Assembly: GCF_033239625.1 (NCBI RefSeq)
Contig: NZ_BTCK01000035.1
Location: 1 to 64,000, forward strand
DNA from: Paenibacillus_T sp033239625
Lineage (GTDB): Bacteria > Bacillota > Bacilli > Paenibacillales > Paenibacillaceae
Direction: 5' to 3'
DNA length: 64,000 nt
In this document: positions 15,605 to 23,962 of the stretch, piece after piece
Layout of the letters: every line of letters starts with the position of its first letter
How positions within the stretch are numbered: position 1 is the stretch's first letter
Translations under genes and position numbers: made by a program
Notes under the pieces: model-generated
Databases searched by the model: none
What the model was told of the DNA's origin: nothing
What the model saw: only the letters and a program-made list of their open reading frames with translations

Positions 15605-17238
15605 TACTTATGAACGACCATCCATGTGCCTTCTGCACAGAATGGCGTCTCCGGCACATGCAGAGCGCCATTATCGATGCACTGCTCGATGACAGCACCG
15701 ATGAACCCGGCGGTGGCCTGAAGCACGAATTGATGGTATTCCCCGATGAGATGCTGCGGCACATATTGCTGGATAAAGCCGTGAAGCGCATCAGCCATCG
15801 GTTCCACGAGGCTGTCGACCGTCTGGGCGAAGCCGCTGGCAAGGGCATGAAGGGCTACCTCGTCTGCTGCATCGACCATCAGAATTTTCGGATAGAGCTG
15901 ACCAGCCTCTTTACGCAAATAGCCAGCTTCGATCGCTTTCGAGGCGATTTCCTTATCCTCTTCGGTAAGCGTCTCAATTGCCAGTCCGCCAACAGCATTC
16001 AGGGCCATCATCATAGCAGGATCCTGCGAGATGTTATGGCCGCAGCTGAAGTGCTTCTGGATTCGCCTTCCGTAGATGTTTGACGCAAATACTTGACGGT
16101 AGCCGCAAATATTGGAGGCGCTAATGCCATCGCAGCCATAGAATCCGATCTCAATATCCTCGTCTTCTCGTACAGCAAACCCGAACGTATAGAATTCTCG
16201 CTCGGTTCGCGCGATGCTAGCGTAATAGTTGTCCGTCAGCCACTGCTGCAGCCTGCCCTCGAATGACCACACCATGCGAGAGATGAGCGACCAGGCGATG
16301 AATGACAGGTCCGATTGCTTAATGAGAAAAGGAAAGCCAAGAATGGCTTGTTGGTTCTGGTCCAAGTAGTTCTTTATTTGCAGTGCGACTTTGGTTGTAT
16401 ATTGGTTATATTCCGCCTGCACCTTGCGATAATCAGCAGCATCCAGCATGATGATATTGGAGATGTAGCGGTTATTGTCCAGTTTCCTAAGCAGTCCGTA
16501 ATGTCCGTTCTCCCCGCGGCATTGAATTTCAAGCTCATCCTCGATAAAAGGCATGGGCACATGCAGCAGCTCGGACAGTTCCTTGGCGCTGCGTGCCGTG
16601 TTCTTGCACAGGTAGACGAGGTTCTGCGAGAACCGTCTCTCTGCCTTCGTTCTTGGGTCATTGCCCACAGGGCGGCCCGATCCTACGAATATGAGCCTTA
16701 TCGGCTTCAATGCTAAGCTCGTAATGTCCATCTTCTCAACCTCTTTTCGAATGGCGTTGCGGGCAGAGAACAAGCGCTGCTTCACGGTTGTCTCCGAAAT
16801 GCCAAGCGTGCGGGCGATGTCCGACGTTTTCCGTTCATCCAGGTAATACATCACCATGACGTCTCGATACATTTTCGATAGGAAGGCAATTTCCCGTCTG
16901 ATTCGATTAAGCATGAAGGCATCATATTCGCTGTTAATCAACTCGTCGATCGCATCGATGGTGCTGCTTAATCGGACATCGGTATAGGCGGCTCTGGCTG
17001 CCCGCTGCCTCCGCTTCTCGGAGAAGTCAGCGTATACGCGCTGCGCGATGGTCCATACGAATCCGTGGAAATGCTCAATGGCAGGCTGCTTGCGGATGCT
17101 GTGGAGCAGTGCCACTACGATTTCCGAGCACAAATCCTCGGCTTCATATGAATTGCTGCAGCGCTTATAGGCATAGCCGAACAACGTGTCTAGAAACGCT
17201 TGGTCATCAAGGAGCTGAAGGGCTTCTTCTGTCTGCAT
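15604..17238 (-). CDS. ECF-type sigma factor with long C-terminal extension
   Basis: This 544-residue protein starts as a normal ECF sigma factor. Region 2 is about 12-80 (LFGYAYKRCSNSYEAEDLCSEIVVALL) and region 4 about 115-170 (DVMVMYYLDERKTSDIARTLGISETTVKQRLFSARNAIRKE). About 370 further residues follow. Part of this begins like a second winged helix (SAKELSELLHVPMPFIEDELEIQCRGENGHYGLL, about 215-255); the rest is of unknown fold and contains several Cys and His (CDGISASNICGYRQV, HFSCGHN). No anti-sigma gene is adjacent, so the extension may act as a built-in sensor. The gene ends inside a bidirectional terminator and is monocistronic. Confidence 0.82.
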   Translation of the reverse strand: MQTEEALQLLDDQAFLDTLFGYAYKRCSNSYEAEDLCSEIVVALLHSIRKQPAIEHFHGFVWTIAQRVYADFSEKRRQRAARAAYTDVRLSSTIDAIDELINSEYDAFMLNRIRREIAFLSKMYRDVMVMYYLDERKTSDIARTLGISETTVKQRLFSARNAIRKEVEKMDITSLALKPIRLIFVGSGRPVGNDPRTKAERRFSQNLVYLCKNTARSAKELSELLHVPMPFIEDELEIQCRGENGHYGLLRKLDNNRYISNIIMLDAADYRKVQAEYNQYTTKVALQIKNYLDQNQQAILGFPFLIKQSDLSFIAWSLISRMVWSFEGRLQQWLTDNYYASIARTEREFYTFGFAVREDEDIEIGFYGCDGISASNICGYRQVFASNIYGRRIQKHFSCGHNISQDPAMMMALNAVGGLAIETLTEEDKEIASKAIEAGYLRKEAGQLYPKILMVDAADEVALHALASGFAQTVDSLVEPMADALHGFIQQYVPQHLIGEYHQFVLQATAGFIGAVIEQCIDNGALHVPETPFCAEGTWMVVHK

Positions 17239-17446
17239 CTTTACACCTGTCTTTGCGTGATTTCATTCGCGAATGATTTCATCCTAATAGTCGGTTGAGA
17301 ATAGATTTGGTTAGGTAGATGGTAGAAATAATTTCAATTATATATGAGATTTAAACTGCCGTTCATCATCTATTGACGGGCAGTAATTGTTTCTATACAA
17401 TTATGGGTAATAATGACAAGGTGGTCGTTTAGTGTTTGTGACTTTA

Positions 17447-17642
17447 CTTAACGTTTGAATTGCATAGGAGCTAGGCCTGCGGCTCAGCATGCTTGCCTGA
17501 AAAAGCGTCTTCGTGAGACGTTTATTTCATGCTGCAGCCCGGACGCTTCTGGCTCAAACGTTAAGCGCAGCGTATATCAGTCAGTGTCCCTTAGAGGCAT
17601 GGAATGAGGATGTGTTGTCGTCCGAAATCCATGCCTTTTTTT
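17447..17642 (+). promoter_or_regulatory. structured leader with terminator (riboswitch-like or MITE-like)
   Basis: CTTAACGTTTGA (17447-17458) and TCAAACGTTAAG (17554-17565) form a perfect 12-bp closing helix. Inside are further helices (GGCT-AGCATG/CATGCT-AGCC; GCGTCT/AGACGT). A terminator follows at 17595-17642 (AGGCATGGA/TCCATGCCT plus nine T), about 30 nt before the GNAT start. A closed multi-branch domain followed by a terminator is the layout of a riboswitch; the terminal inverted repeats would also suit a miniature mobile element. It does not match a class I recognise. The rest of the 17239-17672 gap shows nothing else. Confidence 0.5.
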
Positions 17643-17672
17643 TGCGTCCAATACGATGAAGGAGCTATGACA

Positions 17673-18488
17673 ATGACAAACTTAAACAGCCCGATTATTA
17701 CTGATATTTCGAAAGAATCCATGATCCGCTCGATCGATAACAGCCTGTCTTGCTATCCCTACTATCTTGCTCGCCTGCCTCACGCGGAGATCCATGAAGA
17801 TGATGATCTTCTATGGATCAGCTCGGGCGTACCGATCTATTTCTTCAATGGCGTATTCAGAAGCGCGATAGCCGCAGGCGATAAGAGAAAGCGGATTGAC
17901 GCGATTATACAAAGCTTTCGCGCTGCCAAACAGTCTTTCATCTGGCAGCTCGGGCCTACCTCGCAGCCTTCCGATCTTGCGCAGCATCTGCTCGCCGCGG
18001 GGTTCGAGCATGACGAGTCGGAGCCCGGCATGGCGCTCGATCTTCACTATTTTCACCCATCGGAAGTGCAGTATCCCGTCGAATTTACTGTACGGCAAGT
18101 CGTTAGCGGAGATATGTTGAAGGACTGGGTGAACGTATGGGCGTTCGGTGCATCGGATCACATTCCGCTTCTGCAGCAGATGTACGCGCAATTGGGGTAT
18201 CAAGAAGCAAGTTATCGCTATTATGTCGGTTACTTGGAGGGGCGACCTGTTGCGACTGTCATGCTGTTCCTGGCTGCCGGCGTTGCGGCCGTTCACCATG
18301 TAGTGACACTGCCTGAAGCGAGAAACCGGGGCATTGGAACTGCTGTTACAGCTCACGCATTGACAGAGGCGAAGCGCGCAGGCTACCGCATTGCGATCCT
18401 GACGGCCTCCGAGGATGGCTTTAACATTTATCGCAAGCTGGGCTTCGAGGTGTACAGCACTATTCACAAGTATGTTTATCGCGTTTAG
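17673..18488 (+). CDS. GNAT-family N-acetyltransferase
   Basis: The 271-residue protein has an N-terminal half of unknown detail and a C-terminal GNAT domain (about 155-271) with the acetyl-CoA loop EARNRGIGTAV and the closing GFNIYRKLGFEVYSTIHKYV. The acceptor substrate is unknown. The start at 17673 is chosen because GAAGGAG lies 8 nt upstream; an extended frame to 17604 would be translated across the terminator hairpin and is unlikely. Expression is probably controlled by the structured leader and terminator directly upstream. Confidence 0.85.
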   Translation: MTNLNSPIITDISKESMIRSIDNSLSCYPYYLARLPHAEIHEDDDLLWISSGVPIYFFNGVFRSAIAAGDKRKRIDAIIQSFRAAKQSFIWQLGPTSQPSDLAQHLLAAGFEHDESEPGMALDLHYFHPSEVQYPVEFTVRQVVSGDMLKDWVNVWAFGASDHIPLLQQMYAQLGYQEASYRYYVGYLEGRPVATVMLFLAAGVAAVHHVVTLPEARNRGIGTAVTAHALTEAKRAGYRIAILTASEDGFNIYRKLGFEVYSTIHKYVYRV

Positions 18489-18615
18489 TTCCATTGCCTG
18501 GCGGCTGTAACCGCGAGTCTTCAGCAACGTATAGCACCTATATATTCCCATGCCTTGATCGAGAGGCATGCTTTCTGCAGGCCTGTATTCTATCACACAA
18601 TAGAGGAGTGACAGC

Positions 18616-19164
18616 GTGGACTATATCCGTGACTATACGATGTATGCGGCGGTGTTCGGCATGTTCAGCTTCAGTTGGTTCGGTTGGGCGCAGGAACGGC
18701 CAAGGGCGAGCTGGCGCAAATATCTCGGCATCGCCTCCGGGCTGGCGCTGCTTGTCTGTCTCGTTGGCGTTTACTTGAGCATTAACAACTGGAGCAAGCC
18801 GTCGGCTTTGAACGACAATACGTCGTTAACCGCGTATTCGGTCACTGTGTATACGGAATTCATAGTCGCAGGTGTAGGGGCTTTCTTATTCCTCCGGAGG
18901 AATAAGAAAGAGTATGTTGCGCCGTGGATCGCACTGGTCGTCGGTGTCCACTTTACTGGCTTAGTCAGTGTCTTCAAAGACCCAGGTCTGTATGTACTTG
19001 CTGCGCTTCTCGTTGCCGTCTCTATTGCTGCGATTGTGATAGGGCCTCGGTTGAACGTAGCCACCAGCGCGATTACAGGAATCGGAGCGGGTACGGTGCT
19101 GCTGATCTATGCCATTATAGGCTTGGCTCGTTATTTGGCTTGGTATTACGTTCTGGACATATAA
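18616..19164 (+). CDS. integral membrane protein of unknown function
   Basis: The 182-residue protein has about six hydrophobic segments, with short charged loops such as QERPRASWRK and RRNKKE. No family motif is recognised. The GTG start has GAGGAG 7 nt upstream. A 30-bp perfect palindrome falls inside the coding region at 18881-18910. A hairpin terminator follows. It is downstream of the GNAT gene with a 127-bp gap, so a shared transcript is possible but not shown. Confidence 0.7.
   Translation: MDYIRDYTMYAAVFGMFSFSWFGWAQERPRASWRKYLGIASGLALLVCLVGVYLSINNWSKPSALNDNTSLTAYSVTVYTEFIVAGVGAFLFLRRNKKEYVAPWIALVVGVHFTGLVSVFKDPGLYVLAALLVAVSIAAIVIGPRLNVATSAITGIGAGTVLLIYAIIGLARYLAWYYVLDI
18881..18910. 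repeat. perfect 30-bp palindrome inside a coding region
   Basis: CTTTCTTATTCCTCC is followed immediately by its exact reverse complement GGAGGAATAAGAAAG, with no spacer. It encodes the end of a membrane helix and the following basic loop of the membrane protein. Confidence 0.9.
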
Positions 19165-19185
19165 GCTTGTACACTAACCTTCGAA

Positions 19186-19229
19186 GGCTGCTCGGTCCAA
19201 CATTTTGGGACGTGGGCAGTCTTTCTTTT
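19186..19229 (+). terminator. probable intrinsic terminator
   Basis: The interrupted stem GGCTGC...TCC/GGA...GCAGTC is followed by CTTTCTTTT. The remaining gap to the next gene holds an open stretch of about 45 codons without a start, noted under rejected items. Confidence 0.55.
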
Positions 19230-19462
19230 GCTCGGAAGCTGCATTATAATATATCCAATTCGAACTTAGGGGGTTAGATACCGATGGCAATGGCTCGAGA
19301 TTGCCGGACTGGCACAGCCTCATGCAAAGCCTGAGAGGGAGGCGATCTTTGCATGGGAAGGCCACGGCTTCGCCCATAATAACGCATTTATCGTTTCTAG
19401 TGATGGCTTTGCACCTTATTGACTGACGACTATTCAACTAACAATAAGGGGCTGAATTGCCA

Positions 19463-20116
19463 ATGTGCGAACCATTCATTAGAGGATATCAATATAATTT
19501 CGTGAGAAATCAAGCCGATTACGTCCTTCACACCCTCCGAACGGTTGGTGATCCCAAGGTCGTAGAAGGCGTCCGTTCCAGCGCGCAGGCGAAGGTAGCC
19601 GAGTTGTTCCCGGATGTGACGGACAGCCGGATGACGATGCTCGAATCGATCGCGGGTCTGCGAACAGGCGAAGATCTGCAGAAGTATGTGCAGGGGCTCG
19701 AGTCTTATCTGATCGCGTTCCCGCCCATTACGGAGCAGCAGATTCGGAAGCTGTTCCCGAAGAACAAGAAGCTGAAGCTGCCTGATCTGGCGCAGATCGA
19801 CTTCCGCTATGTGTCTTACCTGAGCTGGGTTGATATCTCGACGAACAAAATGTTCATCGTCTACCACAAGGACGGCAAATTCGTAGGCGTAGAAGGTCGA
19901 TTCACGGAGACGAACAAGAAAAGCTACTGCTTCGTCTGCAACCGGTTTGAGAAGCTGGCTTTGTTCTCGGCGATTTCCCGCAAGAGACCTGCGAATGTAT
20001 CCTCCGATTACTACAAATCGGTCGGCAATTACATTTGCACGGACGGTCATATCTGCAACAAGAACGTGACCGACATTGCGCAGCTTGAGAGGTTCATCGA
20101 CGCCGTGCTGGAGTAG
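19463..20116 (+). CDS. FusB/FusC-like elongation factor G-binding protein
   Basis: The 217-residue protein matches the EF-G-binding FusB/FusC family. It has a helical N-terminal domain and a C-terminal treble-clef zinc finger with four Cys in YCFVCNRF and ICTDGHICNKN. In staphylococci such proteins bind EF-G and release it from fusidic-acid-stalled ribosomes. Chromosomal homologues in bacilli have unclear natural roles, so resistance is an inference. The start could be ATG 19463 or TTG 19457 (AAGGGG 5 nt upstream). It is monocistronic and convergent with the xylanase gene. Confidence 0.85.
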   Translation: MCEPFIRGYQYNFVRNQADYVLHTLRTVGDPKVVEGVRSSAQAKVAELFPDVTDSRMTMLESIAGLRTGEDLQKYVQGLESYLIAFPPITEQQIRKLFPKNKKLKLPDLAQIDFRYVSYLSWVDISTNKMFIVYHKDGKFVGVEGRFTETNKKSYCFVCNRFEKLALFSAISRKRPANVSSDYYKSVGNYICTDGHICNKNVTDIAQLERFIDAVLE

Positions 20117-20193
20117 CACTTGAATAGCAATAGAATGACAGAGCAGTCCAAGGGCCGCTGGCATTAAATTAAGGCTTAGGGCCCGAAATCAAC

Positions 20194-20233
20194 AAAAAGA
20201 GCAGGTTATCGCAAGGATAACCCGCTCTTTTTT
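20194..20233. terminator. bidirectional terminator
   Basis: The stem AGAGC-AGGTTATC/GATAACC-CGCTCT has A-run and T-run flanks, suiting both the EF-G-binding-protein gene and the convergent xylanase. Confidence 0.85.
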
Positions 20234-20248
20234 GCGCGAATGGAATGT

Positions 20249-21685
20249 TTAATTCCACAGATACACGTTATCGACGTAAACCGATGCTGTGCCGGACGAA
20301 TTGCTTGCGTCAATGAACTGAATGCCGTATTCCTTGATATTGGTTTTATCGACGCCCGTCAGATCAAGCGTGAGGTTGATCGTGCCGTTCGCGCCGATTG
20401 TTGCCCAGCCGCTGTCTTTCCAGGCGTAGTTGCTGCCGTATTTGACATACAGCTTAACGCCCAAGCCAGATCCATAGCCGCCCCATGTGGAGCCGTGCAC
20501 GGTTGCTCGGAGCTGATTGAAGCCCGTCACGTTGAAGGTGCCGGTTTTGTACATGTAGTGCGCCGAACCGCTCGCCATCGGGATGTCTACTTGCAGGGAG
20601 TGGGTATTCTTGGAGGCCCATGCCGTTGTGGACCATGGTCCGCCGCTAATCGTTCCGCCAGCCCAGCCTTCCGTGCCCGATTCGAAGTCATGATAAATGC
20701 TCGCGGTTGTACCTCCAGAGCCTCCGGTGTTTCCGCTCAGATAAGATTTCAGCCACTGGAGCGAAGGACGCTCCGTACCGTTGGAGTTGAGGAGATGCGT
20801 GCCGTTGATCCATGTTTGGCCTTGAATATAGCCCCACAGCGTAATGCCTTTCACGTTCGGATTCTCCCACAGCACAGGGAACTTCTGCTGATACCGGGCG
20901 AGCTGGGTCGCGTCATCGCCTGTCATGTCGAGCTCGGATACATAAATCGGCAAACCAGTTGCCGACAGTTTGCCCAAGACCGTATTCATCGTGCTGACGG
21001 ATACGGTGTCCATACTGAATTGGTGACATTGGATGCCGATGCCGTCGACCAATCCGCGGCTCTTTAGAATGTTAATGATATTGACGTACTGATCCGCTAA
21101 GTTAGGATCGTTAATGATGCCATACTCATTAATGAGCAGCTTGGAGTTCGGGAATGCTGCCCGGGCTTGTTGGAACGACCAGATGATCCAATCCCATCCG
21201 GTTGCGCCGTCGCCGCCGATTGCGTTGCGGTAATCCGGCTTCGCGTGCAAAGGTTCGTTGACGACGTCAACAAATTCGGAGCCGCCATATCGCTGTCCGG
21301 CTAATTGGATCCACTGCGTAACTTCCGCCTTCTGATCGGCGGCCGACAGGCTGCCGACCCAGCTCGGCTCTTGACTGCCCCAGACGAGCGTATGGAACTT
21401 GAAAGGCATGCCATTGCTCTTGGCATAGTTATAAGAGGTATCCGCTTGCCCCCAGTTCATCGAGTTGCGCGCGCCTTCGACGGAGCCCCACTTCGTCCCG
21501 TTCTCCGGCGTTACCTGATTCCAATACGTGCCGAAGCTAGATGGAACGCTGCCTGCTATGATATTCCCCAAAAATTTGCTACCGCTTACAAGACTGGCTT
21601 GCGCATAATCGACCGAGAGGGATGTAATAAGCATTCCGGCTAAAGCAATCGTACCAACAAGCTTTGCAAGTTTGTTTGCGAACAG
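20249..21685 (-). CDS. secreted GH10 endo-1,4-beta-xylanase with C-terminal carbohydrate-binding module
   Basis: From the proposed start the protein is 478 residues: a signal peptide (MFANKLAKLVGTIALAG..., predicted cleavage after AQA near 29), a GH10 catalytic domain with acid/base Glu in VDVVNEPL (144) and nucleophile Glu in YVSELDM (252), a GNTGGSGGTT linker, and a C-terminal beta-sandwich module (about 331-478) of CBM4/9- or CBM36-like appearance. It degrades xylan outside the cell. AAAGGAGG lies exactly 7 nt before a CTG at 21685 and no ATG, GTG or TTG is in frame there. The only upstream ATG (21730) lacks a good RBS and would give an atypical acidic signal region. A cre box in the promoter implies CcpA repression. 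Confidence 0.87.
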   Translation of the reverse strand: MFANKLAKLVGTIALAGMLITSLSVDYAQASLVSGSKFLGNIIAGSVPSSFGTYWNQVTPENGTKWGSVEGARNSMNWGQADTSYNYAKSNGMPFKFHTLVWGSQEPSWVGSLSAADQKAEVTQWIQLAGQRYGGSEFVDVVNEPLHAKPDYRNAIGGDGATGWDWIIWSFQQARAAFPNSKLLINEYGIINDPNLADQYVNIINILKSRGLVDGIGIQCHQFSMDTVSVSTMNTVLGKLSATGLPIYVSELDMTGDDATQLARYQQKFPVLWENPNVKGITLWGYIQGQTWINGTHLLNSNGTERPSLQWLKSYLSGNTGGSGGTTASIYHDFESGTEGWAGGTISGGPWSTTAWASKNTHSLQVDIPMASGSAHYMYKTGTFNVTGFNQLRATVHGSTWGGYGSGLGVKLYVKYGSNYAWKDSGWATIGANGTINLTLDLTGVDKTNIKEYGIQFIDASNSSGTASVYVDNVYLWN

Positions 21686-21812
21686 AACAATTCCTCCTTT
21701 AATAAGTTCAATTTCTCTCTGTTTGCTCATGCAGTCAGGGATGCTTCGTTCCTTACCAATAAACAACAGAAATAGTTATGCAGAAAGTTCTACCACCTCC
21801 CTCGTCTGTAAA

Positions 21813-21837
21813 TGTAAGCACTTACAAAGGGATTATA
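21813..21837 (-). promoter_or_regulatory. xylanase promoter with cre site
   Basis: Read on the minus strand, a perfect TATAAT (21837-21832) is followed by TGTAAGTGCTTACA (21826-21813), one base from the classical cre TGTAAGCGCTTACA. It lies just downstream of the -10, where CcpA blocks initiation or elongation. The -35 is weak. Confidence 0.75.
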
Positions 21838-22130
21838 GCGAATGAAATCACCGCAATATACAGGGGGAAATATAGGGGTTTACCCTTCAAAATCTAGATG
21901 TGAGCAGCACGGCGCAAGCAGCCTTAACATCGAAGGTTAGGTTTCATTCAAACCTAGATAGGGCCATTCGTGAATGTATCATTAAGAACATAAATTTGGT
22001 CACCAAAAGAACATCCGATTTAGTTGTTTATATATTCTGTACGCCTTAATCGGCACCGTTCCGTAAGCCTGCCGACCGCGTAAGCGACGATCGGCAGGAC
22101 GAAACGAACAACCCGAAATGGAAAAAGCTG
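21838..22130. other. intergenic region between xylanase and pnuC promoters
   Basis: No gene is seen. It holds a 7-bp inverted repeat TAGGTTT/AAACCTA (21938-21956) and a GC-rich hairpin CTGCCGA/TCGGCAG near 22071-22099 without a T-run. No function is assigned to either. Confidence 0.5.
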
Positions 22131-22188
22131 TTGACATCCTATTTGTTTATGTCATAATGACTATATAAATTAATAAGGTCGATATGAC
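22131..22188 (+). promoter_or_regulatory. pnuC operon promoter with two GTC-N5-GAC boxes
   Basis: TTGACA (22131) and CATAAT (22153) are 16 nt apart. GTCATAATGAC (22151-22161) overlaps the -10 and GTCGATATGAC (22178-22188) lies 27 bp further downstream. TGACAT/ATGTCA (22132/22149) adds a third inverted pairing. The boxes look like a repressor operator, plausibly for a NAD- or niacin-responsive regulator not encoded here. Confidence 0.6.
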
Positions 22189-22237
22189 AATGTAAAATGC
22201 TTCATCTACGTTTCAACCAACAAGGGAGGTACGCGCA

Positions 22238-22930
22238 ATGAACAAAACAATCACAATGGCGGCGCTTTGCTTGGCGATGTTGGCTGTCGCTTATTTCACT
22301 TCATCGACGACGCTCGAGATGGTGGCGACGATCACGGGACTGTTAAGCGTCTGGCTGACCGCTCGCGAGAATATTTGGGCCTGGCCGATCGGGCTAATAA
22401 ATGTGGCATGTTTCTTCTACATGTTCTGGGACGTTAAGCTGTATGCCGATATGACGCTGCAAGTATTTTTCTTCGCGCTGAGCATCTACGGCTGGATTGT
22501 CTGGCTGACCAAAAGGGGTTCGGGCCGCGTAAGACCGACACGCCGCATAGGCAGAGGGCTGGCAATTGGTCTGCTCCTGCTGCTGCCGCTCGTCACTTGG
22601 GGCTGGGGAGCCTGGCTGGCAGCCTACACGGACGCATCGATTCCTTATGCGGATGCTTTCATCGCAACTTTAAGTTTGATCGCTCAGTATCTTCTTTCAT
22701 ACAAAATCTTAGAGAACTGGTACTGCTGGCTGCTCGTCGACGTGCTGTCGGTCGGGATGTACGCGTACAAAGAGCTGTATGCGGTCGCTTTCTTATACGT
22801 CATTTTCTTGGCTATCACTGCAACAGGGCTGTATTCGTGGCACAAACAGTGGCGGGCAGCGAACAGTGCGAATGTTGGGTATGGCGACAGCGAGGCAAGG
22901 CATAGGGGAGAGATCGGCTATGAGCGGTAA
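22238..22930 (+). CDS. pnuC: PnuC-type nicotinamide riboside/mononucleotide transporter
   Basis: The 230-residue membrane protein has seven predicted helices and the PnuC signature region ENIWAWPIGLINVACFFYMFWDVKLYADMTLQVFFFALSIYGW (two WxxxN/W-rich helices that bind nicotinamide riboside). PnuC carriers facilitate uptake of nicotinamide riboside, which is trapped by phosphorylation. AAGGGAGG precedes the ATG. It overlaps nadR by 11 bp, giving translational coupling of uptake to trapping. The following ADP-ribosylglycohydrolase gene completes a NAD-related operon. Confidence 0.93.
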   Translation: MNKTITMAALCLAMLAVAYFTSSTTLEMVATITGLLSVWLTARENIWAWPIGLINVACFFYMFWDVKLYADMTLQVFFFALSIYGWIVWLTKRGSGRVRPTRRIGRGLAIGLLLLLPLVTWGWGAWLAAYTDASIPYADAFIATLSLIAQYLLSYKILENWYCWLLVDVLSVGMYAYKELYAVAFLYVIFLAITATGLYSWHKQWRAANSANVGYGDSEARHRGEIGYER

Positions 22931-23933
22931 GAAGATCGGACTGACGCTTGGCAAATACGCGCCGTTCCATCGCGGGCATCAGCATGTTATTGATACGGCG
23001 CTGATGGAGATGGATGAGGTCATCGTTATCATATACGACTGTCCAGAGACGATCGATGTTCCGCTGTCTGTGCGGGCGGGGTGGATTCGGCGCCTATATC
23101 CCGACGTACGGGTGATCGAGGCATGGGATGGTCCGACAGAGACTGGAGATACGCCGGAGATTAAGCGAAGCCAGGAGCAGTATGTGCTGGGATTGCTGCA
23201 AGGGCAGCGGATTACCCATTTCTACAGCAGTGAGTTCTATGGCGAGCATATGAGCGAAGCGCTGCATGCGGTGAACCGGTTGGTGGATCCTGAACGTAGA
23301 GAGGTGCCGATCTCAGGCACGCGTGTCCGTGAGATGCCCTATGAGGAGCGCGCATTCGTGCATCCCGTTGTCTACCGCGATCTGATCGCGAAGGTCGTAT
23401 TCCTTGGCGCGCCGTCGACGGGCAAAACGACGCTCGCCGCCTATATGGCGGATCGGCACAACACCGTATGGATGCCGGAGTATGGTCGTGAATATTGGGA
23501 GCTCCATCAATCCGACCGCAGGCTGACACAGGATCAGTTGGTGGAAATTGCGGAAGGTCATCGAGATCGGGAGGATGCGCTAGCGCTTCAGGCACGTCGT
23601 TACTTGTTCGTGGATACGAATGCAATTACGACGTATATGTTCTCGCTCGATTATCACGGGGCTGCGCATCCGAATCTGGCGGCGCTGGCAGAGGAAGCGT
23701 CGAAGCGATACGACCTCGTCTTCTTGTGCGAGGACGACATTCCTTACGATGATACGTGGGATCGGTCTGGTGCCGTTCATCGCGGGAAGTTCCATAAACA
23801 GATCAAGGCGGACCTGCTCACGCGGCGTATCCCGTTTATCCCGCTGCGAGGCAGCCTGGAAGAGCGGGCTGACCGAGTTGACGAGGTAATGAAGCTGTTT
23901 GCGAAATATCGGAGTTTGGGCGAGCGGTTGTAG
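22920..23933 (+). CDS. nadR: NadR-like bifunctional NMN adenylyltransferase/ribosylnicotinamide kinase
   Basis: The 337-residue protein has an N-terminal nucleotidyltransferase domain with PFHRGH (15-20, the HxGH motif) and ISGTRVRE (131-138, the ISSTxxR-like motif), and a C-terminal kinase domain with Walker A GAPSTGKT (163-170). The kinase makes NMN from nicotinamide riboside and the transferase makes NAD. It lacks the N-terminal DNA-binding domain of enterobacterial NadR, so it is enzymatic only. The ATG at 22920 overlaps the pnuC stop. Confidence 0.93.
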   Translation: MSGKKIGLTLGKYAPFHRGHQHVIDTALMEMDEVIVIIYDCPETIDVPLSVRAGWIRRLYPDVRVIEAWDGPTETGDTPEIKRSQEQYVLGLLQGQRITHFYSSEFYGEHMSEALHAVNRLVDPERREVPISGTRVREMPYEERAFVHPVVYRDLIAKVVFLGAPSTGKTTLAAYMADRHNTVWMPEYGREYWELHQSDRRLTQDQLVEIAEGHRDREDALALQARRYLFVDTNAITTYMFSLDYHGAAHPNLAALAEEASKRYDLVFLCEDDIPYDDTWDRSGAVHRGKFHKQIKADLLTRRIPFIPLRGSLEERADRVDEVMKLFAKYRSLGERL

Positions 23934-23962
23934 CTTACAGGTGAACTGAAGGGAGAGGAGCG

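Noticed and set aside
17529..17564. An 11-residue frame MLQPGRFWLKR inside the structured leader.
   Set aside because: It has no RBS and overlaps the closing helix; not supported as a leader peptide.
17447..17642. T-box leader.
   Set aside because: The conserved AGGGTGG-ACCGCG antiterminator sequence is absent.
19274..19424. An open stretch of about 45 codons (WLEIAGLAQPHAKPEREAIF...FIVSSDGFAPY).
   Set aside because: It has natural-looking residues but no start codon and no RBS; a short gene remnant is possible, but the evidence is too weak to annotate.
20240..21067. A 275-codon open frame on the plus strand.
   Set aside because: It is antisense to the GH10 xylanase, Cys/Arg-rich, and without RBS or recognisable domain.
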